This document shows, one piece after another, positions 1 through 9,927 of a stretch of 64,000 nt of DNA. Location: assembly GCF_017592555.1 (NCBI RefSeq), contig NZ_JAGFNS010000003.1, positions 273,234 to 337,233 of the forward strand. The letters run 5' to 3'. The notes below the pieces were generated by a model that worked only from the letters and a program-made list of their open reading frames with translations, was not told the origin of the DNA and ran no database searches. Position 1 is the stretch's first letter. The number at the start of each line of letters is the position of its first letter. This DNA comes from Actinoplanes flavus (GTDB lineage: Bacteria > Actinomycetota > Actinomycetes > Mycobacteriales > Micromonosporaceae). Both the position numbers and the translations under genes were made by a program.

Positions 1-210
1 GGGTGCGGATATGCCACCGGGCCTCCTGTCGTCACTGGTGTTTCCATCTGAGGTCGGGACGACGTCGGCCCTGCAAAGTCTCTTGAGTCTACGTTAAGAG
101 CCTCTGATCTCCGCCAGATGCGGATTGATCACACCTCGTACCGATCCTGCGCACCGATCGGCGGACGAACTGAATAGCACAGCAGGTGCATCGACCGGTA
201 GTCTCGCGCG

Positions 211-1083
211 ATGGCGCCAGTGGATTCCGGCCTCTTCGACCGACTCGAGCGGTTCTACGACGCTTTGCCCCGCCCCTGGGCGCGGGTCGAGGAGATCGGC
301 ACGCTGGTTCTCTTCGTCCGCGACGGTGAGGGCTGGCCCTACTATGCCCGCCCGGCGCGGGGTTCGCACACCCCTTCGGCAGCCGACCTCACCGCGGTCC
401 GGCGCCGCCAGCGTGAGCTGGGGTTGCCGGAGACCTTCGAGTGGGTCCACGAGACCACGCCCGACCTGCTCGCGGTGGCCCGCTCGGCCGGGCTCGACGT
501 GCTGCTCGCGCCGCTGCTGGTGCTCGATCCGGCGGCCCTGGTGCCGGACCTGCCGCTGCGCGGCGCCACCGCCCGGCTGCTCGATCCCGCCGCGCCCACG
601 TTCGCTGCCGACCTGGGCGCCTCCCGGGCGGTGGCCCGGCTCGGCTTCGCCGCCCCGGCCTACCAGGCGCCCCTGGAGTCGGCGGAGAACGCGCTGCTCA
701 TCGAGGGTGCCGGCCCGGCCGAACGGGACGCCGCGGAGCCGCCCACCGCGGCGGCGGTGCGGCACGCCCGGGAGCTGGCCGCCACCGGCGACTTCGTGAC
801 GGTCGTGGCCGAGACGCCGGAGGAGGGCATCGTGGCGACCGCGACCAGCCAGCGCCGCGGGGACGTCGCCGAGATCGTCGGGGTGGCGACCCTGCCGTCG
901 GCGCGGCGCCGCGGCTACGCCTCCCAGCTCACGGCCCTCCTCGCCGGGCGGCTGCTGGCCGGCGGGACGGACCTGGTGTTCCTCTCCGCGGGCGACGACG
1001 ACGTGGCGCGGCTCTACACCAGGGTCGGTTTCCGGCGGGTCGGCACGGCCTGCATCGGCGAACCGGCCGCCGCGCCTCTCTGA
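211..1083 (+). CDS. GNAT-family N-acetyltransferase
   Basis: A 290-residue protein whose last third is a GNAT acetyltransferase fold. The acetyl-CoA pyrophosphate-binding motif is RRRGYA at about residues 232-237, preceded by the usual beta strand (EIVGVATLP) and followed by a C-terminal YTRVGFRRVG motif. The N-terminal 180 residues match no family I recognise and probably complete a two-part acetyltransferase. The substrate cannot be told. The ATG at 211 has no Shine-Dalgarno sequence, but a -10-like TAGTCT (199-204) ends six bases before it, which suggests a leaderless mRNA. It stands alone and converges on the FAD monooxygenase. Confidence 0.8.
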   Translation: MAPVDSGLFDRLERFYDALPRPWARVEEIGTLVLFVRDGEGWPYYARPARGSHTPSAADLTAVRRRQRELGLPETFEWVHETTPDLLAVARSAGLDVLLAPLLVLDPAALVPDLPLRGATARLLDPAAPTFAADLGASRAVARLGFAAPAYQAPLESAENALLIEGAGPAERDAAEPPTAAAVRHARELAATGDFVTVVAETPEEGIVATATSQRRGDVAEIVGVATLPSARRRGYASQLTALLAGRLLAGGTDLVFLSAGDDDVARLYTRVGFRRVGTACIGEPAAAPL

Positions 1084-1121
1084 CGGTCAGCGCGAATCCC
1101 TCACACTTCCCACCATCTGGT

Positions 1122-1161
1122 ACGCGGTAAGCAGTCTTGGCATGATCACCACTTACCGCGT
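1122..1161. terminator. Hairpin downstream of the GNAT gene
   Basis: Perfect 10-bp arms ACGCGGTAAG (1122-1131) and CTTACCGCGT (1152-1161) enclose a 20-base loop, 38 bases after the GNAT stop. There is no T-tract, so termination is an inference from position. Confidence 0.45.
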
Positions 1162-1290
1162 GGAGCCTCCTGACCGCTCCGGGCCCAGGGAAACGACTGT
1201 TTCCAACAGATCACAGGGAATGTGAGATCTTCCACCTCCCGCGTCCTGCCATCTGAGCGTGCGACCCCGGCCGGCTCCGCGCGCCGGGCC

Positions 1291-1343
1291 CGGCCGGCTG
1301 TCAGTGCTGTCGGCGGCGCTGAAACAGCACTGACAGCCGGCCG
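1291..1343. terminator. Long perfect hairpin, probable bidirectional terminator
   Basis: The left arm (1291-1310, reading CGGCCGGCTGTCAGTGCTGT) is perfectly complementary to the right arm (1324-1343) over 20 bp, with a 13-base loop. It lies between two convergent genes, the usual place for a shared terminator. It lacks a U-tract, which is common in actinomycetes. Confidence 0.6.
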
Positions 1344-1487
1344 CACCCACCGCTTCACGCCGGCGGGCGCGTCACGGCCGGGACCCGGCAGTGGCTCGCG
1401 GTGCGCCGCGAAACGGCGGGAAATGTGTTCGGGAACGCTCATACGCGTACCGGGAATAGGGGTTTCCCAGAAAGGGAGAGAAATCCC

Positions 1488-2675
1488 TCAGTCCGGTGGC
1501 GTCCAATCGGTGACCGGATCCAGATGGCGGCCCAGCATTCGCGGGCGCATGTGATTGAGCGCGGCGTCGCGGGCGCGCAGCGCGAGCCGGCCGCGGGCCT
1601 GGACCACCGCGGACATCCGCCGGTTCTGCCGGACCACCGTGGTGGTGCGCGGGCGGCGCACCCGGCTGTAGGACTCGACGGCCGCGATCAGCTCCCCGCC
1701 CGGCCCGGCCGTGGCGGTCAGCGAACGCAGCGTCGCCACGTCCTCGAACGCCAGGCACGCGCCCTGACCCAGATGGTGCGGCATCGCGTGGGCGGCGTCA
1801 CCGATCAGCACCACCCCACCGGCGCCCGCGGCGAAACCGTAGGAGCGCGGCAACGGCCGCAGCTCCCGGACGCCCTGCGGAACCAGATCCTCCGGCCGGG
1901 TCGCGTCCAGCAGCGCGCCGACCGGCTCGTGCCAGCCGGCGAACCAGCGGCGCAACAGGGCCAGCTGAGTGGCCGGCGACTCGGGACGCGCCGCACCGGC
2001 GGCCGTCGCCACCCAGTAGACACCGCCCCGGCCGGCGGCGCGGTCACCGAGCGGGATCGCCACGAACCGGTAGCCGGCGCCGAGCGTCTCCCCGCCCAGG
2101 CTGCGGTCACCGTCCAGCCGCGGCACCCGGAACCCGGGGATGACCGCCTGCCAGGCGGCGAACCCGGAACCGACGGCCACCGCCTCGGGCGCCACCGCGG
2201 CACGGACCCGGCTGTCGATGCCGTCCGCACCGACCAGCAGATCCGCCTCGACCATGGTGCGGCCGTCGCCGACCGCGGGCCGCTGCCGCCGGCCCACCCG
2301 GACCGTGGTCGCCTCGAAACCGGTCCGGATCTCGGCGTCCCCGAGACCCGCGACCAGCGCGTCGAACAGATCCTCCAGGTGCACGACCGCCGGGGCCGGG
2401 CCGGCGCCCGGCCGGGACCGGGGCGCGACCAGCCACTGCCCGTCCGGGCGGCGCACGCCGCCGTCCGGCAGCGGCGACGCGATCGCGGTCCAGCCGCCGT
2501 CCGGATCCAGCGCCTCCAGAGCCCGCAGGCCGGTCGGCCAGAGCACCACGGCGGCCGGCGGCGCGGCCACCCGCTCCGCGCGTTCCAGCACGGTCACCCG
2601 CCAGCCGGACCTCGACAGCGCGCCCGCGGCGGCCAGGCCGGCCATCCCGGCGCCCACCACCACGGCCGTACGCAT
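1488..2675 (-). CDS. FAD-dependent monooxygenase (PHBH/salicylate hydroxylase type)
   Basis: A 395-residue flavoprotein. The N-terminus has the dinucleotide-binding GAGMAG (residues 8-13). A DG-type motif (LLVGADGIDSRVR) lies mid-protein, and the GD motif GVVLIGDAAHAMPHHLGQG binds the FAD ribityl chain. These three motifs together define class A aromatic-type hydroxylases; the substrate is unknown. The ATG at 2675 begins five bases after the lgt stop, so it is probably co-transcribed with lgt, although no functional link is evident. A much longer open frame extends upstream but is antisense-frame shadow over lgt. Confidence 0.8.
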   Translation of the reverse strand: MRTAVVVGAGMAGLAAAGALSRSGWRVTVLERAERVAAPPAAVVLWPTGLRALEALDPDGGWTAIASPLPDGGVRRPDGQWLVAPRSRPGAGPAPAVVHLEDLFDALVAGLGDAEIRTGFEATTVRVGRRQRPAVGDGRTMVEADLLVGADGIDSRVRAAVAPEAVAVGSGFAAWQAVIPGFRVPRLDGDRSLGGETLGAGYRFVAIPLGDRAAGRGGVYWVATAAGAARPESPATQLALLRRWFAGWHEPVGALLDATRPEDLVPQGVRELRPLPRSYGFAAGAGGVVLIGDAAHAMPHHLGQGACLAFEDVATLRSLTATAGPGGELIAAVESYSRVRRPRTTTVVRQNRRMSAVVQARGRLALRARDAALNHMRPRMLGRHLDPVTDWTPPD

Positions 2676-2680
2676 GAGGG

Positions 2681-3751
2681 TCAGCTCTCGTCGGACGAGG
2701 GGGTGTCGCCGGCCGTCGCCGACACCGCGTCGTTCTGCTCCACGGGCGGCAGGATGTGGGTGCGCTGGTACACCTCGAACCGCTCCCGGCTGACCACCTG
2801 GTAGGCGATCGGCATCTTGCGGGCGGCGTCCTTCGCGTCGCCGGACACGTCCACCTGCGAGACGTCGCTCGCCGGCGCCTCGGACGGCTCGGGGGCGGTC
2901 TCCGGGGCGTCGATCGGCACCACGTACTCGCGGGGGCCCTTCACCACGAGGAAGTAGATCAGCGCGCCGGCGAAGACGGCGACCGAGACGAACACGTTGA
3001 GACGGACGCCGAAGAAGGAGTTCGCCTCGTCGACGCGCAGCATCTCGATCCACAGGCGGCCGGCGGTGTAGGCCATCACGTACAGCGCGAAGGCCCGGCC
3101 ACGGCCGAACTTGAACTTGCGGTCCAGCAGCCAGACCAGGGCGGCGACACCCAGGTTCCAGATCACCTCGTACGCGAACGTCGGGTGGTAGAGGTCCGGC
3201 TTCGTCACCGGCTCGCCGTCGATCACCGTGGCGTGGCCCGGGTTCGCCGAGTCCATCTCGTGCACCTCGAGGCCCCACGGCAGGGTGGTGACCTTCCCGT
3301 ACAGCTCGTTGTTGAACCAGTTGCCGAACCGGCCGATCGCCTGCGCCACCGGCAGCGCGGGCGCGAGGGCGTCGGCGAACACGCTCAGCGGCAGGCCGAT
3401 CTGGCGCGACGCGATCCAGGCGCCCACCGCGCCACCGGCGACCGCGCCCCAGATGCCGAGACCGCCCTCCCAGATATAGAGGGCCCGGATCGGGTCGCCG
3501 CCGGCGCCGAAATACTCCTGCGGGGAGGTGATCAGGTGGTAGATCCGGGCGCCGACGATGCCGAACGGCACCGCCCAGACCACCATGTCCAGCGAGGTCC
3601 ACGGCGCCACCCCCCGGTGGCGCAGCCGCTGCTCCATCAACAGGGTCGCGACGACCATGCCGGCGATGATGCAGAGCGCGTACGCCCGGATCGGGAACCC
3701 GAGAAGGTGCCACACCGACTCGGTGGGACTGGGGATGGCGGCGATGTTCAC
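2681..3751 (-). CDS. lgt: Prolipoprotein diacylglyceryl transferase
   Basis: Transfers diacylglycerol from phosphatidylglycerol to the lipobox cysteine of prolipoproteins in the cytoplasmic membrane. The Lgt signature GRFGNWFNNELYG is at residues 140-152, with several hydrophobic segments around it. The GTG at 3751 (VNIAAIPSPTESVWHL) fits the family N-terminus; an in-frame upstream start at 3799 would add 16 atypical residues. The last ~80 residues form an acidic Pro/Ala-rich cytoplasmic tail typical of actinobacterial Lgt. It follows trpA after a 77-base gap with a hairpin. Putative substrates here are the two lipoproteins at 16980-18016. Confidence 0.93.
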   Translation of the reverse strand: MNIAAIPSPTESVWHLLGFPIRAYALCIIAGMVVATLLMEQRLRHRGVAPWTSLDMVVWAVPFGIVGARIYHLITSPQEYFGAGGDPIRALYIWEGGLGIWGAVAGGAVGAWIASRQIGLPLSVFADALAPALPVAQAIGRFGNWFNNELYGKVTTLPWGLEVHEMDSANPGHATVIDGEPVTKPDLYHPTFAYEVIWNLGVAALVWLLDRKFKFGRGRAFALYVMAYTAGRLWIEMLRVDEANSFFGVRLNVFVSVAVFAGALIYFLVVKGPREYVVPIDAPETAPEPSEAPASDVSQVDVSGDAKDAARKMPIAYQVVSRERFEVYQRTHILPPVEQNDAVSATAGDTPSSDES

Positions 3752-3791
3752 GGGTGCACACGCTACCGCTGGAGAACCGATATGGGATGCC

Positions 3792-3823
3792 CAGGGCACC
3801 GGCTATTTCCGGCCGGTGCCCTG
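3792..3823 (-). terminator. Hairpin after trpA
   Basis: Perfect 11-bp arms CAGGGCACCGG (3792-3802) and CCGGTGCCCTG (3813-3823) with a 10-base loop begin five bases beyond the trpA stop. It probably ends or attenuates the trp transcript before lgt. Confidence 0.6.
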
Positions 3824-3828
3824 TTCGC

Positions 3829-4626
3829 TCAGCGGTCCCGGACCCCGTCGGCCAGTTCGGCGCTCAGGGCACGCAGATCACGCAGACCGGCGGCCCGGTC
3901 GGGCGCCTCCAGCACGCACCGGATCAGGGCGCTGCCCACGATCACGCCGTCGGCGAAGGCGGCCACCTCGGCGGCCTGCCTGCCGTTGCCGACGCCCAGG
4001 CCGACACCGACCGGCATCTCCGGGTCGATCGACCGGATCCGGGCGACCAGCTCGGGCGCCTGCGAGGACACCGCCTTGCGGGCGCCGGTGACGCCCATCA
4101 GCGCGGTGGCGTAGACGAAGCCCCGGCAGTTCTCCAGGGTCATCGCGATCCGCTCGTCGGTCGACGACGGCGCCACCAGGAACGTCCGGTCGATCCGGTG
4201 GGCGTCGGACGCGGCGATCCACTCGGCCGCCTCGTCCGGGATCAGGTCCGGCGTGATCAGACCGGTGGCCCCGGCCGCGGCCAGATCCCGGGCGAACGCG
4301 TCGACACCGTACTTCTCGATCGGGTTCCAGTAGGTCATCAGCACGACCGTGGCGCCCGCGGACGCCACCGCCTCGATGATCTTCAAGGTGTCCCGGGTGC
4401 GGACGCCGTTGGCGAGCGCGATGTCGCTGGCCCGCTGGATGACCGGGCCGTCCATCACCGGGTCCGAGTACGGCAGCTCGACCTCGATCACGTCGCAGCC
4501 GGCCTCGTGCATCGCGATCATCTGCTCGATGCTGTGCTCGACCGTCGGGAACCCGGCCGGCATGCAGCCGACCAGCACCGAGCGGTTCTCCGCCTTCGCC
4601 TTCGCGAACGTCTGCGCGATACTCAC
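3829..4626 (-). CDS. trpA: Tryptophan synthase alpha subunit
   Basis: Cleaves indole-3-glycerol phosphate to indole, which channels to TrpB. The 265-residue TIM barrel contains [13 protein letters not shown], whose Glu48 and Asp59 correspond to the catalytic Glu49 and Asp60 of the Salmonella/E. coli enzyme. The GTG start overlaps the trpB stop by four bases (GTGA), the standard arrangement for coupled translation. It is the last trp gene of the block. Confidence 0.96.
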   Translation of the reverse strand: MSIAQTFAKAKAENRSVLVGCMPAGFPTVEHSIEQMIAMHEAGCDVIEVELPYSDPVMDGPVIQRASDIALANGVRTRDTLKIIEAVASAGATVVLMTYWNPIEKYGVDAFARDLAAAGATGLITPDLIPDEAAEWIAASDAHRIDRTFLVAPSSTDERIAMTLENCRGFVYATALMGVTGARKAVSSQAPELVARIRSIDPEMPVGVGLGVGNGRQAAEVAAFADGVIVGSALIRCVLEAPDRAAGLRDLRALSAELADGVRDR

Positions 4627-5864
4627 GTGTTCTCCCCCGGTACGACCGTCTCCACCTGGTCCAGCAGGCCGAAGTAGGCGCCGGCGGTGTGCACGTCCTT
4701 GTCGCCGCGACCGGACAGGTTCACCACGATCGTCGGGGTCCGGCCGAGTTCCTCGCGCAACCGCGGGGCGATCTTCGCGGCGCCGGCCAGGGCGTGCGAG
4801 CTCTCGATCGCCGGGATGATCCCCTCGGTACGGCAGAGCAGCTGGAACGCGCTCATGGCCTCGGCGTCGGTGACCGGCTCGTAGACCGCCCGGCCGGTGT
4901 CGTGCAGCCAGGCGTGCTCCGGGCCGACACCCGGGTAGTCCAGGCCCGCCGAGATCGAATGCGACTCGATGGTCTGGCCGTCGTCGTCCTGCAGCAGGTA
5001 GGTGCGGTTGCCGTGCAGCACGCCGACCGACCCACCGGTGATCGACGCCGCGTGCCGGCCGGTCTCCACCCCGTCGCCGCCGGCCTCGAAGCCGTACAGC
5101 CGGACACTCTCGTCGGGCACGAAGGCGTGGAAGATGCCGATCGCGTTCGACCCGCCGCCCACGCAGGCGGCCACCGCGTCCGGCAGCCGGCCGAGCTGCT
5201 CCAGGCACTGGGCCCGGGCCTCGACGCCGATGCCGCCCACGAAGTCGCGCACCAGCTCCGGGAACGGGTGCGGCCCGGCCGCCGTCCCGAGCAGGTAGTG
5301 GGTGGTCTCGACGGTGGAGACCCAGTCGCGCAGCGCCTCGTTGAGCGCGTCCTTCAGGGTGCGGGAGCCGTTGGTCACCGGGATCACGGTCGCGCCCAGC
5401 ATCCGCATCCGGGCCACGTTCAGCGCCTGCCGCTGGGTGTCGGTCTCGCCCATGTAGACGACGCACTCCAGGTCCAGCAGGGCGGCCGCGGTCGCGCTGG
5501 CCACGCCGTGCTGGCCGGCGCCGGTCTCGGCGATCACCCGGGGCTTGCCCATCCGCTTGGCGAGCAGCGCCTGGCCCAGCACGTTGCGCACCTTGTGCGC
5601 GCCGGTGTGGTTCAGGTCCTCCCGCTTCAGCAGGATCTCCGCGCCCAGCGCCTCGGACAGCCGGGGCGCCCGGTACAGCAGCGACGGCACGGCCGCGTAG
5701 TTGAGCAGCAGATCCTGGAAGCGGGCCTGGAACTCCGGGTCCCGCTTCGCCGACCGGTACGCCGCGTCCAGCTCGTCCAGCGCCTTGATCAGCGCCTCGG
5801 GCACGAACCGTCCGCCGAACCGGCCGAAGTGCCCGGCCAGGTCCGGCAGGCTCGGCGCGCTCAC
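4623..5864 (-). CDS. trpB: Tryptophan synthase beta subunit
   Basis: A PLP enzyme that condenses indole with serine. The PLP lysine is Lys91 in [14 protein letters not shown], and the cofactor phosphate loop is GGGSNA. Length (413 residues) is normal for TrpB1. It starts with GTG in a GTGA overlap with trpC and overlaps trpA the same way, so trpC-trpB-trpA is translationally coupled. No trpD or trpF is nearby. Confidence 0.96.
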   Translation of the reverse strand: MSAPSLPDLAGHFGRFGGRFVPEALIKALDELDAAYRSAKRDPEFQARFQDLLLNYAAVPSLLYRAPRLSEALGAEILLKREDLNHTGAHKVRNVLGQALLAKRMGKPRVIAETGAGQHGVASATAAALLDLECVVYMGETDTQRQALNVARMRMLGATVIPVTNGSRTLKDALNEALRDWVSTVETTHYLLGTAAGPHPFPELVRDFVGGIGVEARAQCLEQLGRLPDAVAACVGGGSNAIGIFHAFVPDESVRLYGFEAGGDGVETGRHAASITGGSVGVLHGNRTYLLQDDDGQTIESHSISAGLDYPGVGPEHAWLHDTGRAVYEPVTDAEAMSAFQLLCRTEGIIPAIESSHALAGAAKIAPRLREELGRTPTIVVNLSGRGDKDVHTAGAYFGLLDQVETVVPGENT

Positions 5865-6727
5865 CGCACCGGCCTCGGGGTCGCCGGGTGGTTGCCGGCG
5901 TTGACCAGCTCGGCCACCGCGTCGCGCGGCGACTTCTGCGTCACCAGACCCTCACCGACCAGCACCGCGTCGGCGCCGGCCGACGCGTACCGGATCAGGT
6001 CGTGCGGGCCGCGCACCCCGGACTCGGCGATCTTCACGACGTTCTGCGGAAGTCCGGGCGCGATGCGCTCGAACACCGACCGGTCCACCTGGAGGGTGCG
6101 CAGGTCCCGGGCGTTGACGCCGATGACCTTCGCGTTCGCCTCCAGCGCCCGATCCGCCTCCTCCTCGTTGTGCACCTCGACGAGGGCCGTCATGCCCAGC
6201 GACTCGATGCGCTCGAGGAGGCCGACCAGAACGTTCTGCTCCAGTGCGGCGACGATCAGCAGGACCAGGTCGGCGCCGTGCGCGCGGGCCTCGTGCACCT
6301 GGTAGCTGGAGACCACGAAGTCCTTGCGCAGGACCGGGATCCGGACCGCGGCACGAACCGCGGCGAGGTCGTCGAGCGAGCCCCCGAACCAGCGGCCCTC
6401 GGTGAGGACGCTGATGCAGCGGGCGCCGCCGGCCGCGTACTCCCCGGCCAGCTCGGCCGGGTCGGGGATGTCGGCGAGCGCGCCCTTGGACGGCGACGCC
6501 CGCTTCACCTCGGCGATCACCGCCACTCCGGGCTTGCGCAACGCCGCGTACGCGTCGATCGCGGGCGGCGCCGCCGCCGCGAGCTCGCGCACCCTCTCCA
6601 GGGGCATCGCCGCCTGCCGCGCCGCCACGTCCTCCCGGACGCCGGCGAGGATCTCCTCGAGCACGTTCTGCGAAGCCGCTCCGCGAGCGGGTCCGCCACC
6701 GCCCGCTTCCGCCTGATCGGATGTCAC
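5861..6727 (-). CDS. trpC: Indole-3-glycerol phosphate synthase
   Basis: Makes indole-3-glycerol phosphate from CdRP. The barrel shows [13 protein letters not shown] with the catalytic Lys, [20 protein letters not shown] and the phosphate-binding IAESGV. The GTG at 6727 is preceded by a good ribosome site (GAGGGGAG, seven bases away). This gives a 288-residue protein with about 20 extra N-terminal residues; a GTG at 6664 (VLEEILAGV) would match the usual family start but lacks a clear ribosome site. A gap with an opposed small gene separates it from trpE. Confidence 0.94.
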   Translation of the reverse strand: MTSDQAEAGGGGPARGAASQNVLEEILAGVREDVAARQAAMPLERVRELAAAAPPAIDAYAALRKPGVAVIAEVKRASPSKGALADIPDPAELAGEYAAGGARCISVLTEGRWFGGSLDDLAAVRAAVRIPVLRKDFVVSSYQVHEARAHGADLVLLIVAALEQNVLVGLLERIESLGMTALVEVHNEEEADRALEANAKVIGVNARDLRTLQVDRSVFERIAPGLPQNVVKIAESGVRGPHDLIRYASAGADAVLVGEGLVTQKSPRDAVAELVNAGNHPATPRPVR

Positions 6728-7052
6728 CTAATGACTCCCCTCTCCGGGTGTCTTCGGCCTGATGCTAGGAGGTGACAGGGTGTGACGGCCTCCTGGGGGT
6801 ATGGCGCGCCTCACGGAATGGACTGCGGCATAATGCCAGGCTGCCCGGCGCCGATGTCTCATCCCTCACATGGTGACGCCGCTCGCGCCCCGCTGTGCTG
6901 GGGCACTTCCACCGTTCGGCCGATGCCACTCCGCGTTGACACGGGTGTCACCGTGCGGAAATAGGACTCGGCCATCATGTGACTCGGGCAGACTTGTCCC
7001 GGCGCCGTCAGGACGCCGTCAGCCAGCCGGACGATTGATGCGGAGTCGACCC
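6728..7052. other. Intergenic region with promoter-like elements between trpC and an opposed small gene
   Basis: No gene was found here. It contains GGCATAATGCC (6827-6837), whose minus-strand CATTAT could be a weak -10 for trpC. It also contains the TTGACA/palindrome element at 6936-6950 pointing toward the small gene at 7053. Confidence 0.45.
6936..6950 (+). promoter_or_regulatory. -35 element inside a perfect palindrome
   Basis: TTGACA (6936-6941) overlaps a perfect 14-bp palindrome, TGACAC-GG-GTGTCA (6937-6950). A poor -10 (AAATAGG region, about 6959-6965) follows at a plausible distance. This looks like a repressor operator over a promoter for the gene at 7053; the regulator is unknown. 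Confidence 0.45.
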
Positions 7053-7319
7053 ATGGCCACCGACATGCTGAACCAGCCGATGAATTTCGCCGCCGTCTCA
7101 CGGGTCCTGGTGTCCGTCGCGGCCGAGGTCGCCACCGGGGTGCAGCGCGCCGTCGTCGGATCGGACAACGTGCGGACCGCGCGCGACAACGCGTGGGACG
7201 CCATCCAGGCCGACCGGGCCCGGGCCGCCGCCCGCGCGGAGACCGCCCGCGCGGTCGCCGCCATGATCGCCACCCGTCCGGCCGCCCGGCCCCGCCGCGC
7301 CCGCTCGCTCGCCGTCTGA
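7053..7319 (+). CDS. Small Ala/Arg-rich protein of unknown function
   Basis: An 88-residue protein with no family I recognise. The N-terminal half (MATDMLNQPMNFAAVSRVL) looks folded; residues 45-85 are a charged Ala/Arg-rich helix ending in basic, Pro-rich sequence. The ATG at 7053 is preceded by GGAG at seven bases; an upstream in-frame ATG at 7038 is less well placed. It lies on the opposite strand inside the trp block, between the Trp-operon membrane gene and trpC, and has its own candidate promoter. The high-GC third-codon pattern supports coding. Confidence 0.55.
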   Translation: MATDMLNQPMNFAAVSRVLVSVAAEVATGVQRAVVGSDNVRTARDNAWDAIQADRARAAARAETARAVAAMIATRPAARPRRARSLAV

Positions 7320-7341
7320 CCCGACTCTTCCGGGGGACCTC

Positions 7342-7884
7342 TTACGGGTGATCCGGGCCGCGCGCGGTCGGGTCGTCCCCCCGGTCGAGGGCGTCCCACA
7401 GTTCCCGGGTTCCGTCCACCGACTCCGCGGCGGTGGGCGCGGTGCGCTCGTACCGGGCGGACATGGCCGGCCAGAGATGGCCGTGACGCGCCGCCAGCAG
7501 GCCGCCCACCGCGACGGCCGCGCCGCCCAGCAGGCACAGCACCGGCCAGATCGAGCCGGCCGCCCCGGCCGCGCCGGGATCGAGCGTGACCCGGGCCAGC
7601 ACGGCGCCCGCCACGATCCCCGCCGCGGCGCCGATCAGCAGCACCCCGAGCAGCCGCCGGGCCACGCCGCGGGTGGCCAGCAGCGCGCCCGTCCCGGCGA
7701 GCGCCACCACGGCCAGACCGATCAGCCAGGGCTCCACGTCGGCGCCGGTCTGCTCGGCCCGCAGGTCGGACAGGCCCGGCCGCCGCTCCACCTGGACCGC
7801 CCACACCCGGGTGGCCGCGTAGAGCGCGAGACCGGCCCCGGCCAGGCAGGAGACGACCGCGACCAGCGGACCCTTGCGGCTCAT
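7342..7884 (-). CDS. Trp-operon-associated membrane protein (TIGR02234/Trp_oprn_chp family)
   Basis: A 180-residue membrane protein with a signal-like first helix (residues 6-25), three more hydrophobic segments (about 50-67, 78-98 and 110-130) and a polar C-terminal tail. The position between trpE and trpC, together with this topology, fits the actinobacterial family repeatedly found in trp operons, whose biochemical role is unknown. Its ATG overlaps the trpE stop (ATGA), so it is coupled to trpE. Confidence 0.8.
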   Translation of the reverse strand: MSRKGPLVAVVSCLAGAGLALYAATRVWAVQVERRPGLSDLRAEQTGADVEPWLIGLAVVALAGTGALLATRGVARRLLGVLLIGAAAGIVAGAVLARVTLDPGAAGAAGSIWPVLCLLGGAAVAVGGLLAARHGHLWPAMSARYERTAPTAAESVDGTRELWDALDRGDDPTARGPDHP

Positions 7885-9389
7885 CGGGCGGCGCGCAGGG
7901 TTTCGGCCGAGGCTATGGCGGCCAGCACGGCGGCGGCCTTGTTGCGGGTCTCCTGCTCCTCGGCGGCCGGGTCGGAGTCGGCCACGATGCCGGCGCCGGC
8001 CCCCACGTACGCCACCCCGTCCTTGATCAGCGCGGTCCGGATGGCGATGGCCATGTCCATGTCACCGGCGAAGCCGAAGTAGCCCACCGTCCCGCCGTAG
8101 AGGCCGCGCCGGGTCGGCTCCAGGCTCTCGATGATCTCCATGGCCCGGACCTTCGGCGCCCCGGACAGGGTGCCGGCCGGGAACGTGGCGGCCAGCGCGT
8201 CGAACGCCGACCGGTCCTCGCGCAGCCGCCCGACCACGGTCGACACGATGTGCATGACGTGGCTGTACCGCTCGATCCGGGCGAACTCCGGCACCTCGAC
8301 GCTGCCCGGCTCGCAGACCCGGCCCAGGTCGTTGCGGCCCAGGTCGACCAGCATCACGTGCTCGGACCGTTCCTTCGGGTCGGCCAGCAGCTCGGCGGCG
8401 AGCGCCGCGTCCTGCTCGGGGGTGGCGCCGCGCCAGCGGGTGCCGGCGATCGGGTGCAGCAGCGCCGTCCGGTTGGCGCTGACCTTGAGATGCGCCTCCG
8501 GCGACGAGCCGACGATGTCGAAGTCGTCGAAGCGCAGCAGGTACATGTACGGGCTCGGGTTGGTGGCCCGCAGCACCCGGTAGACGTCCAGCGGGTCGGC
8601 GTCGGTGGGCCGCTCGAACCGCTGCGCCACCACGATCTGGAAGCACTCGCCGGCCCGGATCGCCTCCTTGGCCTCCTCGACCGCCTTCTGGTACTCCCCC
8701 GGAAGGGTCCGGCTGACCGGCTCCCCGGCCGGGCGGCGCTCGACCGTCGACACCATCGGCGGCGTGGGCCGCGACAGCGCGGTGGTCATCGCGTCCAGCC
8801 GGCCGACGGCCTGGTGGTAGGCCGCCCGCCGGGCCGCGTCGTCGGCGTCCTCCGGCAGCACCGCGTTGGCCACCAGCAGCGCCGAGCCCTCGTGGTGGTC
8901 CAGCACCACCAGGTCGGTGGCCAGCATCATGCCGAGCTCGGGCAGCCGCAGGTCGTCGGCCGCGGTGGACGGCAGCCGCTCGAACCGGCGGACCAGGTCG
9001 TAGCCGAGGTAGCCGACCATGCCCCCGGTCAGCGGCGGCAGGGCCTCGTCGGCGGCCGGGCCGCCGGTCAGCGCGGCCACCGTCTCGCGCAGGGCCACGA
9101 CCGGATCACCCCCCAGAGGTACGCCGTCCGGAGGCGAACCGAGCCACTCCGCCTGCCCGTAGCGCTCGACCAGGGTGGCCGCGCTGCGCACCCCGACGAA
9201 CGAGTACCGGGACCAGGCCAGGCCCTGCTCCGCCGACTCGAGCAGGAAGGTGCCCGGGCCGCCGGCCAGCTTGCGGTAGACGCCCACCGGGGTCTCGCCG
9301 TCGGCCAGCAGCTTGCGGGTGACCGGGACGACCCGGCGCCTCGTGGCGACGAACGCCGCCTCGTCGGGGACGGTCGCTCCGCTGGTCAC
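7881..9389 (-). CDS. trpE: Anthranilate synthase component I
   Basis: Converts chorismate to anthranilate, using ammonia supplied by a TrpG subunit that is not encoded here. The 502-residue protein has the tryptophan feedback motif LLES near residue 50. The C-terminal chorismate-binding half contains the [22 protein letters not shown] and [16 protein letters not shown] motifs. The GTG start overlaps the hisI stop (GTGA), which links the last histidine gene of this block to tryptophan synthesis. Confidence 0.95.
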   Translation of the reverse strand: MTSGATVPDEAAFVATRRRVVPVTRKLLADGETPVGVYRKLAGGPGTFLLESAEQGLAWSRYSFVGVRSAATLVERYGQAEWLGSPPDGVPLGGDPVVALRETVAALTGGPAADEALPPLTGGMVGYLGYDLVRRFERLPSTAADDLRLPELGMMLATDLVVLDHHEGSALLVANAVLPEDADDAARRAAYHQAVGRLDAMTTALSRPTPPMVSTVERRPAGEPVSRTLPGEYQKAVEEAKEAIRAGECFQIVVAQRFERPTDADPLDVYRVLRATNPSPYMYLLRFDDFDIVGSSPEAHLKVSANRTALLHPIAGTRWRGATPEQDAALAAELLADPKERSEHVMLVDLGRNDLGRVCEPGSVEVPEFARIERYSHVMHIVSTVVGRLREDRSAFDALAATFPAGTLSGAPKVRAMEIIESLEPTRRGLYGGTVGYFGFAGDMDMAIAIRTALIKDGVAYVGAGAGIVADSDPAAEEQETRNKAAAVLAAIASAETLRAAR

Positions 9390-9742
9390 TGTGCCTCCAA
9401 CAGGTCGTCGGTGAAGCAGGTGTGGGTGCCGGTGTGGCAGGCGGCGCCGGTCTGCACGACGGTGACCAGCAGCGCGTCGCCGTCGCAGTCCAGCGAGACC
9501 CGTTTGACGTGCTGGTGGTGACCGGAGGTGGCGCCCTTCACCCAGTACTCCCCGCGGCTGCGCGACCAGTAGGTGGCGCGGCCGGTGGTCAGCGTGCGGC
9601 GCAGCGCCTCGTCGTCCATCCAGGCGAGCATGAGCACGTCGCCGGTGCCGTGTTCCTGCACGATCGCCGCGACGAGACCGTCGGGCGTGCGCTTGAGGCG
9701 GGCGGCGATCGCCGGGTCGAGGATGGTCTCAGCTTCGGGCAC
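9386..9742 (-). CDS. hisI: Phosphoribosyl-AMP cyclohydrolase
   Basis: Catalyses the third step of histidine biosynthesis. The 118-residue protein has the metal/substrate motifs [39 protein letters not shown] and the zinc-binding [12 protein letters not shown]. It is the stand-alone cyclohydrolase (no HisE domain). The GTG at 9742 gives the normal family length. It heads the block and is divergent from the gene at 9928 across 185 bases. Confidence 0.95.
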   Translation of the reverse strand: MPEAETILDPAIAARLKRTPDGLVAAIVQEHGTGDVLMLAWMDDEALRRTLTTGRATYWSRSRGEYWVKGATSGHHQHVKRVSLDCDGDALLVTVVQTGAACHTGTHTCFTDDLLEAQ

Positions 9743-9927
9743 GGACTGGATTCTCCCCCATCGCCTCCGCAAGCCGTAACGACCCGCTGCGGGGCCCACG
9801 ATCCGGTAACCGGGGATGTGCGGGACGATCCGGGGCGGTACCGTCGCCCAGAGCGCCCGCCCTGCACCACCAGCGGCATGCGGCAATCCCGGCGGGCGCC
9901 GCCTCGCGACGGGAGTGGTGAACCCCA

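Larger units (their letters stand above)
1084..1487. other. Non-coding interval between convergent genes
   Basis: No convincing gene lies here. It holds two hairpins, listed separately, and an AT-richer patch near 1441-1490 next to the end of the FAD monooxygenase. Open frames that cross the interval run straight through the long hairpin and were not accepted. Confidence 0.6.

Noticed and set aside
1222..1554. Plus-strand frame through the GNAT/FAD intergenic gap
   Set aside because: It runs through the 20-bp perfect hairpin and into the antisense of the monooxygenase, and has no protein-like composition.
2676..3761. Upstream extension of the FAD monooxygenase frame across lgt
   Set aside because: The extension is an Arg/Pro-rich out-of-frame reading of lgt. 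The flavoprotein begins cleanly at MRTAVVVGAGMAG.
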